A stretch of DNA of 5,749 nucleotides from Prevotella sp. (GTDB lineage: Bacteria; Bacteroidota; Bacteroidia; Bacteroidales; Bacteroidaceae), in NCBI GenBank assembly GCA_016283605.1, contig JAEENF010000147.1, positions 1 through 5,749 of the forward strand. The letters run 5' to 3'. The position numbers were made by a program, and so were the translations under genes. Within the stretch, counting starts at the first letter, position 1, and every line of letters starts with the position of its first letter. The notes beneath the pieces are model-generated. The model saw only the letters and a program-made list of their open reading frames with translations. It was not told the DNA's origin and searched no databases. Shown here piece after piece: positions 1 to 5,749 of the stretch.

Positions 1-13
1 AAAAAAGATAATA

Positions 14-850
14 ATGAAGAAACTCTCTATATTATTTATAATATGTATTGTGCTGATGGCTGTTGGAGATGCTTATGCCCAGCGTTCGAAAAGAAGTAAA
101 CGGCGTACTCGACAGAAGACACACAAGGTGGTGAGAAGCAAGAAGAAAAAGTCTTCTAAGAAGACGTATGTGGTAAAACCTGCTCCTATTGTGAATCTTC
201 AGGACAGCGACTACAATCCCTATCTGATGTGTGAGGATACCTGTGGTCATGTTCATGGTATCGACCTGTCACACTATCAGGGAGAGGTGTTCTGGGAAAC
301 TGTCGGTGAGAATACAAAGATGGCTTATGTCTATCTGAAAGCCACAGAGGGTGGAGACAGAATTGATGCGAAATACGAACGTAATATCGAATTGGCGCAT
401 CGCTATGGTCTGAAAGTGGGATCCTACCATTTCTTTCGTCCAAAGACCGAACTACATTTGCAACTGCAGAACTTCATGACGCAGTGTCGTCCAGGTGAAC
501 AAGATCTGATTCCGATGATCGATGTGGAGACCACGGGCAATATGCCCACAGAACAGTTCTGTGATTCGCTGCTGACTTTCCTCAGTATGATTGAGAGGAC
601 CTATCGTCAGAAGCCGCTGGTCTATACGTTCCGAAACTTCTATAACAAGCATCTGGTGGGTAAACTAGATAATTATCAGTTGATGATAGCCATGTATACT
701 GAAGAAGAACCCGTTTTAGCTGATGAACGCGACATCACAATGTGGCAGTATACGGGTAAAGGTCGTATCGTCGGTGTGAACGGTTATGTTGACAAATCAC
801 GTTTTATGGGACGTCACGGACTTCGAGAGATCCGTTTCCGCCATTGGTAA
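14..850 (+). CDS. Secreted GH25 family lysozyme (N-acetylmuramidase)
   Basis: This 278-residue protein is predicted to hydrolyse the beta-1,4 bond between N-acetylmuramic acid and N-acetylglucosamine in peptidoglycan. Residues 1-22 form a signal peptide (lysines, hydrophobic core, AYA cleavage site before Q23). There is no proper lipobox, so it is probably periplasmic or secreted. Residues 24-50 are a very basic linker with 16 Lys/Arg in 27. The GH25 domain runs from about 80 to 270. It opens with HGIDLSHYQG (D84), carries the DxE pair in MIDVETTG (D170, E172), and ends with WQYTG (244-248) and GYVD (D260), matching the usual acidic residues of the family. The ATG follows an A-rich leader with no Shine-Dalgarno, as is common in Bacteroidetes. 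The gene ends in tandem TAA stops. The promoter would lie outside the window. The family call is firm; whether it serves wall turnover or attack on other bacteria cannot be told. Confidence 0.93.
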   Translation: MKKLSILFIICIVLMAVGDAYAQRSKRSKRRTRQKTHKVVRSKKKKSSKKTYVVKPAPIVNLQDSDYNPYLMCEDTCGHVHGIDLSHYQGEVFWETVGENTKMAYVYLKATEGGDRIDAKYERNIELAHRYGLKVGSYHFFRPKTELHLQLQNFMTQCRPGEQDLIPMIDVETTGNMPTEQFCDSLLTFLSMIERTYRQKPLVYTFRNFYNKHLVGKLDNYQLMIAMYTEEEPVLADERDITMWQYTGKGRIVGVNGYVDKSRFMGRHGLREIRFRHW

Positions 851-890
851 TAAATCGAAAAATGTAAATCTCTAAATTGTAAGTATCAAT

Positions 891-1727
891 ATGATCATCA
901 AATGTCCAGAATGCGGTCATCAGGTTAGCGACCGCGCAAAGATATGTCCTTCGTGTGGTATAGAGATAGCAGGAATGATCACTCGTTGTCCTGACTGTGG
1001 AGAATATCTTTTCAAAGATCAACAGGAGTGTCCTAACTGTCATTGTAGTATCAACGCCTCTGCGCCTGTGGTAGAAGAGACAGTACCAGTTGCCTCTCCC
1101 CAGTATGATATCGCTCCAGAGATTCCGGAGAGTCCTCAGCCGGCTACTCCTAAGAAGGAGAAGAAAGGTGGACATAAGGTTTTATGGTCTTCAATCATCG
1201 TAGGCTTTGTTATAGCATTGATTATTGTTTTCCTTGGCATTTATTTCTATCAGAAGACGCAGGAGGAGAATGAGCAGCGTGCTTATGAGAATGCGATGAT
1301 GAGCACCGAACCAGCCGTTCTTCAGAACTTTTTGGATATGTATGCCGATGCTAAGAAGGCTCATCGTGATTCTATTATTGCACATCTGGAAGCCTTTAAG
1401 AAGATTGACCGTGATTGGGAAAATGCCGTTGCCAGCAAGTCGAAAGCAGCCTTGCAGTTGTTTATCGATCGTAATCCAGGAAATATCCATCTGCCTGAAG
1501 CCCGTCTGATTATTGATTCTCTTGATTTCGATGCAGCCAAGCTGGAGGATACCATGGAGTCCTATCAGAAGTATATGGATAGTCATCAGCAGGGTAATTA
1601 CTATGATGAAGCTGCCAATGCTTATGATCGTTTGAAGGAGGAAGCTGAAGCAAGACGCCGTCAGGCTGAGCAAGACTCCATCCTGAAAGCCCAGGAGGAA
1701 GCGGTATTGGAAAGTTCTGTTGAATAG
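891..1727 (+). CDS. Zinc-ribbon single-pass membrane protein with helical repeat tail
   Basis: This is a 278-residue protein of unknown function. Two zinc-ribbon modules open it: CPEC (C5, C8) with CPSC (C19, C22), then CPDC (C33, C36) with CPNC (C47, C50), so each has four cysteines for one zinc. A Pro/Glu-rich linker (about 57-90) leads to a basic patch (KKEKKGGHK) and one membrane helix at about 98-119. By the positive-inside rule the ribbons lie in the cytoplasm and the C-terminal part (122-278) in the periplasm. That part is predicted helical and holds about three diverged repeats: YENAMMS...LQNFLDMY near 132, WENAVAS...LQLFIDRN near 176, and LEDTMESYQKYMD near 218. A charged Glu/Arg-rich helix ends the protein. 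It starts 40 nt after the lysozyme gene on the same strand and may share its transcript; I see no convincing promoter in the gap. A role as a sensor or scaffold would be a guess. Confidence 0.85.
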   Translation: MIIKCPECGHQVSDRAKICPSCGIEIAGMITRCPDCGEYLFKDQQECPNCHCSINASAPVVEETVPVASPQYDIAPEIPESPQPATPKKEKKGGHKVLWSSIIVGFVIALIIVFLGIYFYQKTQEENEQRAYENAMMSTEPAVLQNFLDMYADAKKAHRDSIIAHLEAFKKIDRDWENAVASKSKAALQLFIDRNPGNIHLPEARLIIDSLDFDAAKLEDTMESYQKYMDSHQQGNYYDEAANAYDRLKEEAEARRRQAEQDSILKAQEEAVLESSVE

Positions 1728-1736
1728 AATCTATTC
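1722..1736. terminator. Short inverted repeat across convergent stop codons
   Basis: A perfect 6-bp inverted repeat (GAATAG, 3-nt loop AAT, CTATTC) spans the two convergent stop codons: TAG at 1725-1727 on the plus strand and TAG at 1733-1731 on the minus strand. It could help end transcription from both sides. The stem is short, AT-rich and lacks a clear T-run on either side, so it is a weak terminator candidate. Part of the symmetry comes simply from two facing TAG codons. Confidence 0.25.
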
Positions 1737-2561
1737 CTCGATATGTGAAAGAGAATGGGCGAACGTTGCAAAAAAGTTCGTCAAGGTCTCTGAAGGAAAA
1801 TAACGGAAGTATCGTGCTGAGCGACGTACATGTCCCAGTATGGCACTTCCGTTGTTGGTATGTATGAAGATATTGTCGTCACCTTGTGTGAAGTAGTAGT
1901 TCTTAGGTCGTGAATGAGTAAACTCAATCAACTCTTGAGCAACTTGCTTGATATGCGAGTCATCTGTCATGCTGATAAAGGAAATCTCTTCTTTTTCAAA
2001 TCCCAATAGTTCTACCAGCAAAGCCCCTTCCAGATGGGCGGCTTGTTGGAATGTGAGACTCCTGAGCCATTTTTCAAGGGTGTTAAAGTCTATACGATTG
2101 CTCTCATGGCGAAGTTCTTTTCCAAGGAGAATGAGTTCTTTGATGGGTAAGCCCTCGTTCAAAATATGTCTCGCGGTGCGGATGATGGTCAGCAATAACT
2201 GGCGTGTCCTGGTATCAGAACTCTCATCATCGAGGATGTTCTGTAACTTATGGTTTAGTATAGGGTTGGTCAGATGGTCTGCCTTAAGAAACTCATTTTC
2301 TTCCTGATCTTCTGACGGAGGCGCCTGACGGATGTCGTTGATGGTCTTCTCCCATAGTTCCCATTGGGCTTCTGTCATGCGGAGGAAAAACTGGTCTTTG
2401 CATTGCTGTAGACCCTCGTAGACGTCACAGGCAACATCATGGATGATCGCTAATTGAAATAGCTTCGCCCATTTGAAAGCAGACATGGGCTCTATCTGTT
2501 CTTTTGTGTTGAAAGCACCGCAACGAATGAGTTTGAAGATGTTACGCTGGATAATGTCCAT
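1731..2561 (-). CDS. Uncharacterised 276-residue protein, last gene of the uxaA cluster
   Basis: I do not recognise this family with certainty. The protein is soluble, largely helical, and has no signal peptide or membrane segment. Three blocks stand out: an N-terminal block (about 7-55, with FKLIRCGAF and LFQLAIIHDVACDVYEGL), a middle block (about 119-195, with LLLTIIRTARHIL, then RIDFNTLEKWLRSL and LLVELLGFEKEEISF), and a C-terminal block (221-276, rich in aromatic residues and ending FFATFAHSLSHIEE). The stretch from about 76 to 95 is charged and looks like a flexible linker. The first two blocks remind me of the helical flanks of the uncharacterised nucleotidyltransferase family NTP_transf_5 (PF14907), but no G-S catalytic motif with its acidic pair is visible, so this is only a lead. 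The ATG lies 11 nt after the antiporter stop codon, so it is probably co-transcribed. Its function and any tie to uronate use are unknown. Confidence 0.8.
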   Translation of the reverse strand: MDIIQRNIFKLIRCGAFNTKEQIEPMSAFKWAKLFQLAIIHDVACDVYEGLQQCKDQFFLRMTEAQWELWEKTINDIRQAPPSEDQEENEFLKADHLTNPILNHKLQNILDDESSDTRTRQLLLTIIRTARHILNEGLPIKELILLGKELRHESNRIDFNTLEKWLRSLTFQQAAHLEGALLVELLGFEKEEISFISMTDDSHIKQVAQELIEFTHSRPKNYYFTQGDDNIFIHTNNGSAILGHVRRSARYFRYFPSETLTNFFATFAHSLSHIEE

Positions 2562-2572
2562 GATGTCTAAAG

Positions 2573-3850
2573 TTATGAATAACGCTTAGGATAACGTAGC
2601 AGTATTGATAGAAGTGCTGCTATACCTATGGCGAAGGGATAATAAAGATATGGAATGATCTTCACAGGGTTGAGTGTCGCAAGTCCTGCGGCCATCAACA
2701 GTTGAGCCCCATATGGAATCAGCCCTTGTATGAAACATGAGAAAGTGTCGAGTATCGAAGCAGCTTTCTTGTTATCCACACCGTACCTGTCACCAATCTG
2801 TTTGGCTATGCCTCCTACAGTGATAATGGCAACGGTGTTGTTGGCTGTACAGATATCTACAAGGGCCACCAATGTACCTATCGACAATTCCGCACCGCGT
2901 TTTCCGTGAATGCGACGCGTCATGCGCTCAATAATAAAGTCTATGCCACCTTGTTGTTTAATGAGTTCCAGCATACCTCCTGCCATCATGGTGATTATAA
3001 TCAACTCCCCCATACCGATAATGCCATCGCCCATGGCTTTCATCCATCCGAAGACATCGAAGGTACCTGTCAATAATCCTATCAGACCCGTAAGGATGAT
3101 GCCTATCGTCAACACAGCCATAACATTCATGCCAAAGATGGCTGTAACTAATACCACGAGATAAGGTATGACTTTCACCCATTCCACATGCTCGACCTCT
3201 TGTGGTGCCTGTGTGCTGAATCCCATGAAGACATAGATGGCGAAGATAATGATAGCTGCAGGAAGAACTATAAATGAGTTCACCCGGAATTTGTCCGACA
3301 GTTTGCAGCCTTGTGTCGAAGTGGCTACGATGGTCGTATCAGAGATAAAAGAAAGATTGTCACCAAAGAAAGAACCTCCAACGACTACGGCAGTCATCAA
3401 TGCAATGTCTGTACCTGTCTGGTGGGCTACTCCTGCGGCAATAGGTGTGAGGGCAACAATGGTACCAACGCTCGTACCTATCGATAATGATATGAAACAT
3501 GCTGCCACAAACAGTCCTGCAAGCAGCATCTGTGGCGGTAGGAGAGAGAGTGTGAGATTTACCGTTGCATCGATGCTTCCCATCACCTTTGCAGAGTTGG
3601 CAAAGGCTCCTGCAAGTACGAAAATCCAGATCATCAGCATCATCTGACCTGTAGCGGCTCCGCGACTGTAAATGTCTATCCTCTCGCGAAGCGGTCTTCC
3701 CCCGTGAATGATCACCGCATAGATACTCGACACCATGAATGCCACAGTGATGGGCATCTTGTAGAAGTCACCAGCAATGATGCTGGTGACTAAATAGAGT
3801 ACGATGAACACCCCAAGGGGTGATAATGCTATAAGACCTTTATTCTTCAC
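2573..3850 (-). CDS. nhaC: NhaC-family sodium/proton antiporter
   Basis: This 425-residue inner-membrane protein is made almost wholly of hydrophobic helices (about ten to twelve) and matches the NhaC antiporter family in length. The family exchanges Na+ for H+, and some members (MleN type) couple this to malate and lactate. The clearest signature is GGSFFGDNLSFISDTT (158-173), whose Asp and Ser/Thr residues are typical of the ion path. Further conserved stretches are SIGTSVGT (123-130), CTANNTVAIITVGG (334-347) and ILDTFSCFIQGLIPYGAQ (366-383). The start is the GTG at 3850: it is the first start after an in-frame TGA at 3856-3854, and it gives the expected N terminus MKNKGLIALSPL. A purine run (GAAGAG) sits 6 nt upstream, inside the heptamer repeat that makes up the gap after uxaA. 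The true substrate is unproven; the position after uxaA hints at a link with acidic-sugar growth. Confidence 0.9.
   Translation of the reverse strand: MKNKGLIALSPLGVFIVLYLVTSIIAGDFYKMPITVAFMVSSIYAVIIHGGRPLRERIDIYSRGAATGQMMLMIWIFVLAGAFANSAKVMGSIDATVNLTLSLLPPQMLLAGLFVAACFISLSIGTSVGTIVALTPIAAGVAHQTGTDIALMTAVVVGGSFFGDNLSFISDTTIVATSTQGCKLSDKFRVNSFIVLPAAIIIFAIYVFMGFSTQAPQEVEHVEWVKVIPYLVVLVTAIFGMNVMAVLTIGIILTGLIGLLTGTFDVFGWMKAMGDGIIGMGELIIITMMAGGMLELIKQQGGIDFIIERMTRRIHGKRGAELSIGTLVALVDICTANNTVAIITVGGIAKQIGDRYGVDNKKAASILDTFSCFIQGLIPYGAQLLMAAGLATLNPVKIIPYLYYPFAIGIAALLSILLRYPKRYS
3766..3791 (-). repeat. Perfect 11-bp hairpin inside the 5' end of the antiporter gene
   Basis: The arms AGTCACCAGCA (3766-3776) and TGCTGGTGACT (3781-3791) are perfect inverse complements around a 4-nt loop. 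In the mRNA the hairpin begins about 60 nt after the GTG start and encodes residues VTSIIAGD of the first membrane helix. No U-run follows it, so it is not an ordinary intrinsic terminator. It could slow ribosomes or polymerase, or be a chance product of the codons used. Confidence 0.6.
3809..3822 (-). repeat. Small CUUG-loop hairpin near the antiporter start
   Basis: On the coding strand the sequence CACCCCTTGGGGTG can form a 5-bp stem (CACCC with GGGTG) closed by a CTTG tetraloop, a loop known to be stable in RNA. It lies 28-41 nt downstream of the GTG start, within codons 10-14 (SPLGV), close to the edge of an initiating ribosome. It may affect initiation; it may also just reflect Pro and Gly codons. 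Confidence 0.4.
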
Positions 3851-3872
3851 TCTTCACTCTTCACTCTTCACT
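3845..3872 (-). repeat. Four tandem copies of heptamer AGTGAAG
   Basis: Read on the minus strand, AGTGAAG is repeated four times without error. The array covers the last two bases of the uxaA stop codon (TAG followed at once by TGA), the whole 20-nt gap, and the first two codons (GTG AAG) of the antiporter gene. Each unit holds a GTG and a purine run. The first GTG overlaps the uxaA stop (TAGTG) but reaches a TGA after five codons; the last one opens the antiporter frame. Perfect short tandem repeats of this kind can change copy number by slippage. Because the start codon lies in the last unit, such change would alter the spacing between the two genes rather than break the frame. Confidence 0.95.
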
Positions 3873-5367
3873 AAAGAGTCACGCCGTTCTTGAAAATGGA
3901 TATTTCACGATAGTCATTCTCCTCATTACGGGCTTTCTGACCACTGGCAACGGAGAGAACCTTGTCAATGAACTCTGGTACAAGCTCATTCATTGTGCGG
4001 CCTTCAACGAGTTGTCCTGCAGAGAAATCCACCCAGTTAGGCTTGTTCTTTGCGAGAGTGGGATTGGTGGCGATCTTCATCGTAGGAACGAACGTACCGA
4101 AAGGTGTACCTCGTCCTGTCGTGAAGAGCACGATGTGGCATCCGCAAGAAGCTAGGGCTGTAGCAGCAACAAGATCGTTGCCTGGTGCTGAGAGCAGGTT
4201 CAGGCCTTTGTTCTCAAGTCGGTCACCATATTCCATCACACCGCTTACAGGTGCCTTGCCACACTTCTGTGTACATCCCAGCGCCTTGTCCTCAAGCGTA
4301 GAGATGCCTCCAGCCTTGTTGCCTGGTGAGGGATTCTCGCCCACAGGCTCTCCATGAGAAAGGAAGTAGTTCTTGAAGTTGTTAATCATTGATACCGTCT
4401 GTTCGAAGAGCTCTGGTGTCTTGCAACGGTTCATAAGAATCGTCTCTGCACCGAACATCTCAGGCACTTCTGTGAGTACACTAGTTCCTCCTTGAGCTAC
4501 AAGCCAATCGCTGAACTCTCCCACGAGAGGATTAGCCGTGATACCTGAGAATCCGTCGGAGCCACCGCACTTCAGTCCTACACGCAGTTGACTTACAGGC
4601 ACCTCCTCACGCTTGTCTTTGCTGGCTATGGCATAGAGTTCGCGCAGTATCTGCATGCCGGCTTCTACTTCATCGCCTTCTACACGCTGCGTGACAAGCA
4701 GTCTGATACGGTCTTTGTCGTAGTCACCAAGCATGGCCATAAAGTCTTCAGGTTGGTTGTTCTCACACCCCAGACTCAGTACGAGCACCGCACCAGCGTT
4801 GGGATGCAGACAGATATCGCGGAGCACCTTACGGGTGTTCTCGTGGTCTTCAGAAAGTTGTGAGCAACCGTAGTTATGATGCCAGGCATATATGCTGTCG
4901 ATATCCCTAAGACCTGTTTCCTTGCGCAACTTCTCTGCAAGTTTTTCTGCGATGCCGTTCACACAGCCTACAGTAGGCACGATCCATATCTCATTACGTA
5001 CACCAACATCTCCGTTCTTACGTTTGTAGGCCATGAAGGTGCGGTTCTCTTTTTTGATGGTCAACTCCTCGTCAACGGGGTTATAGGTGTATTCGAGCGT
5101 ACCAGAGAGATTGGTCTTCAGGTTATTCTCGTTTACCCACTCTCCGGCCTTCAGGTCTTTACGGGCATGGCCGATGGGATAACCGTATTTGATGATATTC
5201 TCACCTTCCTTTACGTCCTTGATGAGTACCTTGTGTCCTGCAGGTGTGTCCTGATTCAGGACAATACTCAGATTGTCGACTTCAATGATTTCTCCTTTTT
5301 TCTTTGGCTGCAGACATACTACGACACTGTCAGCCGGATTAATTTTTAAATAAGTAGCTTGTTCCAT
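3871..5367 (-). CDS. uxaA: Altronate dehydratase
   Basis: The enzyme removes water from D-altronate to give 2-keto-3-deoxy-D-gluconate, the third step of galacturonate breakdown, in the cytoplasm. At 498 residues it matches the usual length (about 495 in E. coli UxaA). Residues 11-83 are the SAF domain (AGHKVLIKDVKEGENIIKYG, then PIGHARKDLKAGEWV). The catalytic part follows, with conserved stretches IVPTVGCVNG (129-138), HHNYGCSQ (163-170), LSLGCENNQ (197-205), LKCGGSDGFSGITANP (265-280), GCTQKCGKAPVSG (364-376) and FTTGRGTPFGTFVPT (415-429). The cysteines at 135, 168, 201, 267, 365 and 369 lie in these motifs and may help hold the metal. The paralogue galactarate dehydratase (GarD) shares the fold, but length and overall match favour UxaA. 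The ATG lies 21 nt after the regulator gene behind an A/T-rich leader (AACAAATATAAC), with no Shine-Dalgarno. Neither uxaB nor uxaC is in view. Confidence 0.95.
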   Translation of the reverse strand: MEQATYLKINPADSVVVCLQPKKKGEIIEVDNLSIVLNQDTPAGHKVLIKDVKEGENIIKYGYPIGHARKDLKAGEWVNENNLKTNLSGTLEYTYNPVDEELTIKKENRTFMAYKRKNGDVGVRNEIWIVPTVGCVNGIAEKLAEKLRKETGLRDIDSIYAWHHNYGCSQLSEDHENTRKVLRDICLHPNAGAVLVLSLGCENNQPEDFMAMLGDYDKDRIRLLVTQRVEGDEVEAGMQILRELYAIASKDKREEVPVSQLRVGLKCGGSDGFSGITANPLVGEFSDWLVAQGGTSVLTEVPEMFGAETILMNRCKTPELFEQTVSMINNFKNYFLSHGEPVGENPSPGNKAGGISTLEDKALGCTQKCGKAPVSGVMEYGDRLENKGLNLLSAPGNDLVAATALASCGCHIVLFTTGRGTPFGTFVPTMKIATNPTLAKNKPNWVDFSAGQLVEGRTMNELVPEFIDKVLSVASGQKARNEENDYREISIFKNGVTL

Positions 5368-5388
5368 GTTATATTTGTTACATTAGTT

Positions 5389-5749
5389 TTATATTGCAGT
5401 TCTGCGATAAAAGTCTACGTTTTCTTTCGTCAAGATCTCTATCGGCATATAGTTTACGGGGTTGACGGCACGTTTCAGTACGACGGCATTAAAGAGTGCG
5501 TCGACACTGGCATATCCCTGCTGATAGGCATGCTGGGCGATGAGGAAGGATATGCTCCCCTGACGAATGCATTCCTCGTTTTTATGCACCATGTCATAGC
5601 CCATAATCTGTACACCTCGGCGATTGGTCTTCTGTAGAAATTCACCTACGAGATGAGCTTTCGAGTTGAAAGTGATGCAGTGGTGTACTTGTGGGTGTTC
5701 TTGGAAGAATTTCTCCAGGATAGTGTCATATTCCTTGCGCTCTTCGTCC
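5389..5749 (-). CDS. LacI-family transcriptional regulator, C-terminal part only
   Basis: Only the last 119 codons are in the window; the gene continues past the right edge, so the DNA-binding helix-turn-helix is not seen. The visible part matches the periplasmic-binding-protein-like sensor domain of LacI/GalR regulators. It includes HHCITFNSKAHLVGEFLQ, then RRGVQIMGYDM (the strand with the typical G-[YF]-D), then IRQGSISFLIAQHAYQQGY (the usual I-x-Q-x-P/H-x-x-QGY region), and a closing PVNYMPIEILTKENVDFY strand before the stop. An effector sugar or sugar acid is likely, but the binding residues cannot be judged from this part. The stop is 21 nt before uxaA on the same strand, so the regulator is probably co-transcribed with, and controls, the uronate genes. 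A free sugar-binding protein is less likely because no export signal can be checked here. Confidence 0.85.
   Translation of the reverse strand, partial: DEERKEYDTILEKFFQEHPQVHHCITFNSKAHLVGEFLQKTNRRGVQIMGYDMVHKNEECIRQGSISFLIAQHAYQQGYASVDALFNAVVLKRAVNPVNYMPIEILTKENVDFYRRTAI

Noticed and set aside
851..890. Promoter between the lysozyme and zinc-ribbon genes
   Set aside because: The 40-nt gap is AT-rich, but I cannot find a convincing Bacteroidetes -33 TTTG with a -7 TAnnTTTG element at proper spacing; the partial TAAATTGT is too weak.
1191..1673. Minus-strand open frame of 160 codons opposite the zinc-ribbon gene
   Set aside because: Its hydrophobic product mirrors the Glu/Lys-rich codons of the real gene; no family match and no start context support it.
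3237..3647. Plus-strand open frame of 136 codons opposite the antiporter gene
   Set aside because: It is antisense to conserved NhaC motifs, including the GDNLS region, and its product shows no domain.
3766..3791. Intrinsic terminator between uxaA and the body of the antiporter gene
   Set aside because: The stem is strong but no T-run follows it on the coding strand, so it was kept only as an intragenic hairpin.
3845..3872. Heptamer array as a CRISPR or recombination site
   Set aside because: The units are 7 nt, directly adjacent and without spacers, so it is a microsatellite-like repeat; no cas, integrase or transposase gene is near.
4876..5349. Plus-strand open frame of 157 codons opposite uxaA
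   Set aside because: It lies wholly antisense to the well-supported uxaA gene, its product has no recognisable motif, and long antisense frames are common opposite conserved genes.

Overview
The window looks like chromosomal DNA from a member of the Bacteroidales, most likely Prevotella or a close relative. This rests on the style of the proteins (GH25 lysozyme with a basic linker, zinc-ribbon membrane protein, LacI-type regulator beside a uronate gene), the AT-rich leaders mostly without Shine-Dalgarno sequences, and the moderate G+C. The genus is an inference from family resemblance, not from a marker gene. I see no rRNA, tRNA, CRISPR array, insertion sequence, integrase or phage gene.

Left part (1-1727, plus strand): two genes in the same direction, 40 nt apart. 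The first encodes a secreted GH25 muramidase with an unusually lysine/arginine-rich linker after its signal peptide. The second encodes a single-pass membrane protein with two CxxC...CxxC zinc ribbons at the N terminus and a helical, internally repeated C-terminal part. The plus-strand block ends against a minus-strand gene, with only 3 nt between the two stop codons and a short inverted repeat across them.

Right part (1731-5749, minus strand, so read from right to left): a tightly packed gene string in the order LacI-family regulator (only the last 119 codons lie in the window), altronate dehydratase uxaA, an NhaC-family sodium/proton antiporter, and an uncharacterised 276-residue protein. 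Gaps are 21, 20 and 11 nt, so one transcript is likely. UxaA is the dehydratase of the galacturonate branch, converting D-altronate to 2-keto-3-deoxygluconate. The regulator probably senses a sugar or sugar acid. The antiporter may handle ions or a carboxylate linked to growth on acidic sugars, but that link comes only from gene order.

The most unusual DNA lies at the uxaA/antiporter junction. Four perfect copies of a heptamer (AGTGAAG on the coding strand) fill the whole gap, take in the last two bases of the uxaA stop codon, and supply the GTG start and second codon of the antiporter gene. Two hairpins follow within the first 85 nt of the antiporter reading frame, one with a perfect 11-bp stem. 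Together they suggest possible translational control or repeat-length variation at this junction. I see no clear case for a wholly new system; the other genes are ordinary housekeeping or catabolic genes apart from the uncharacterised one.
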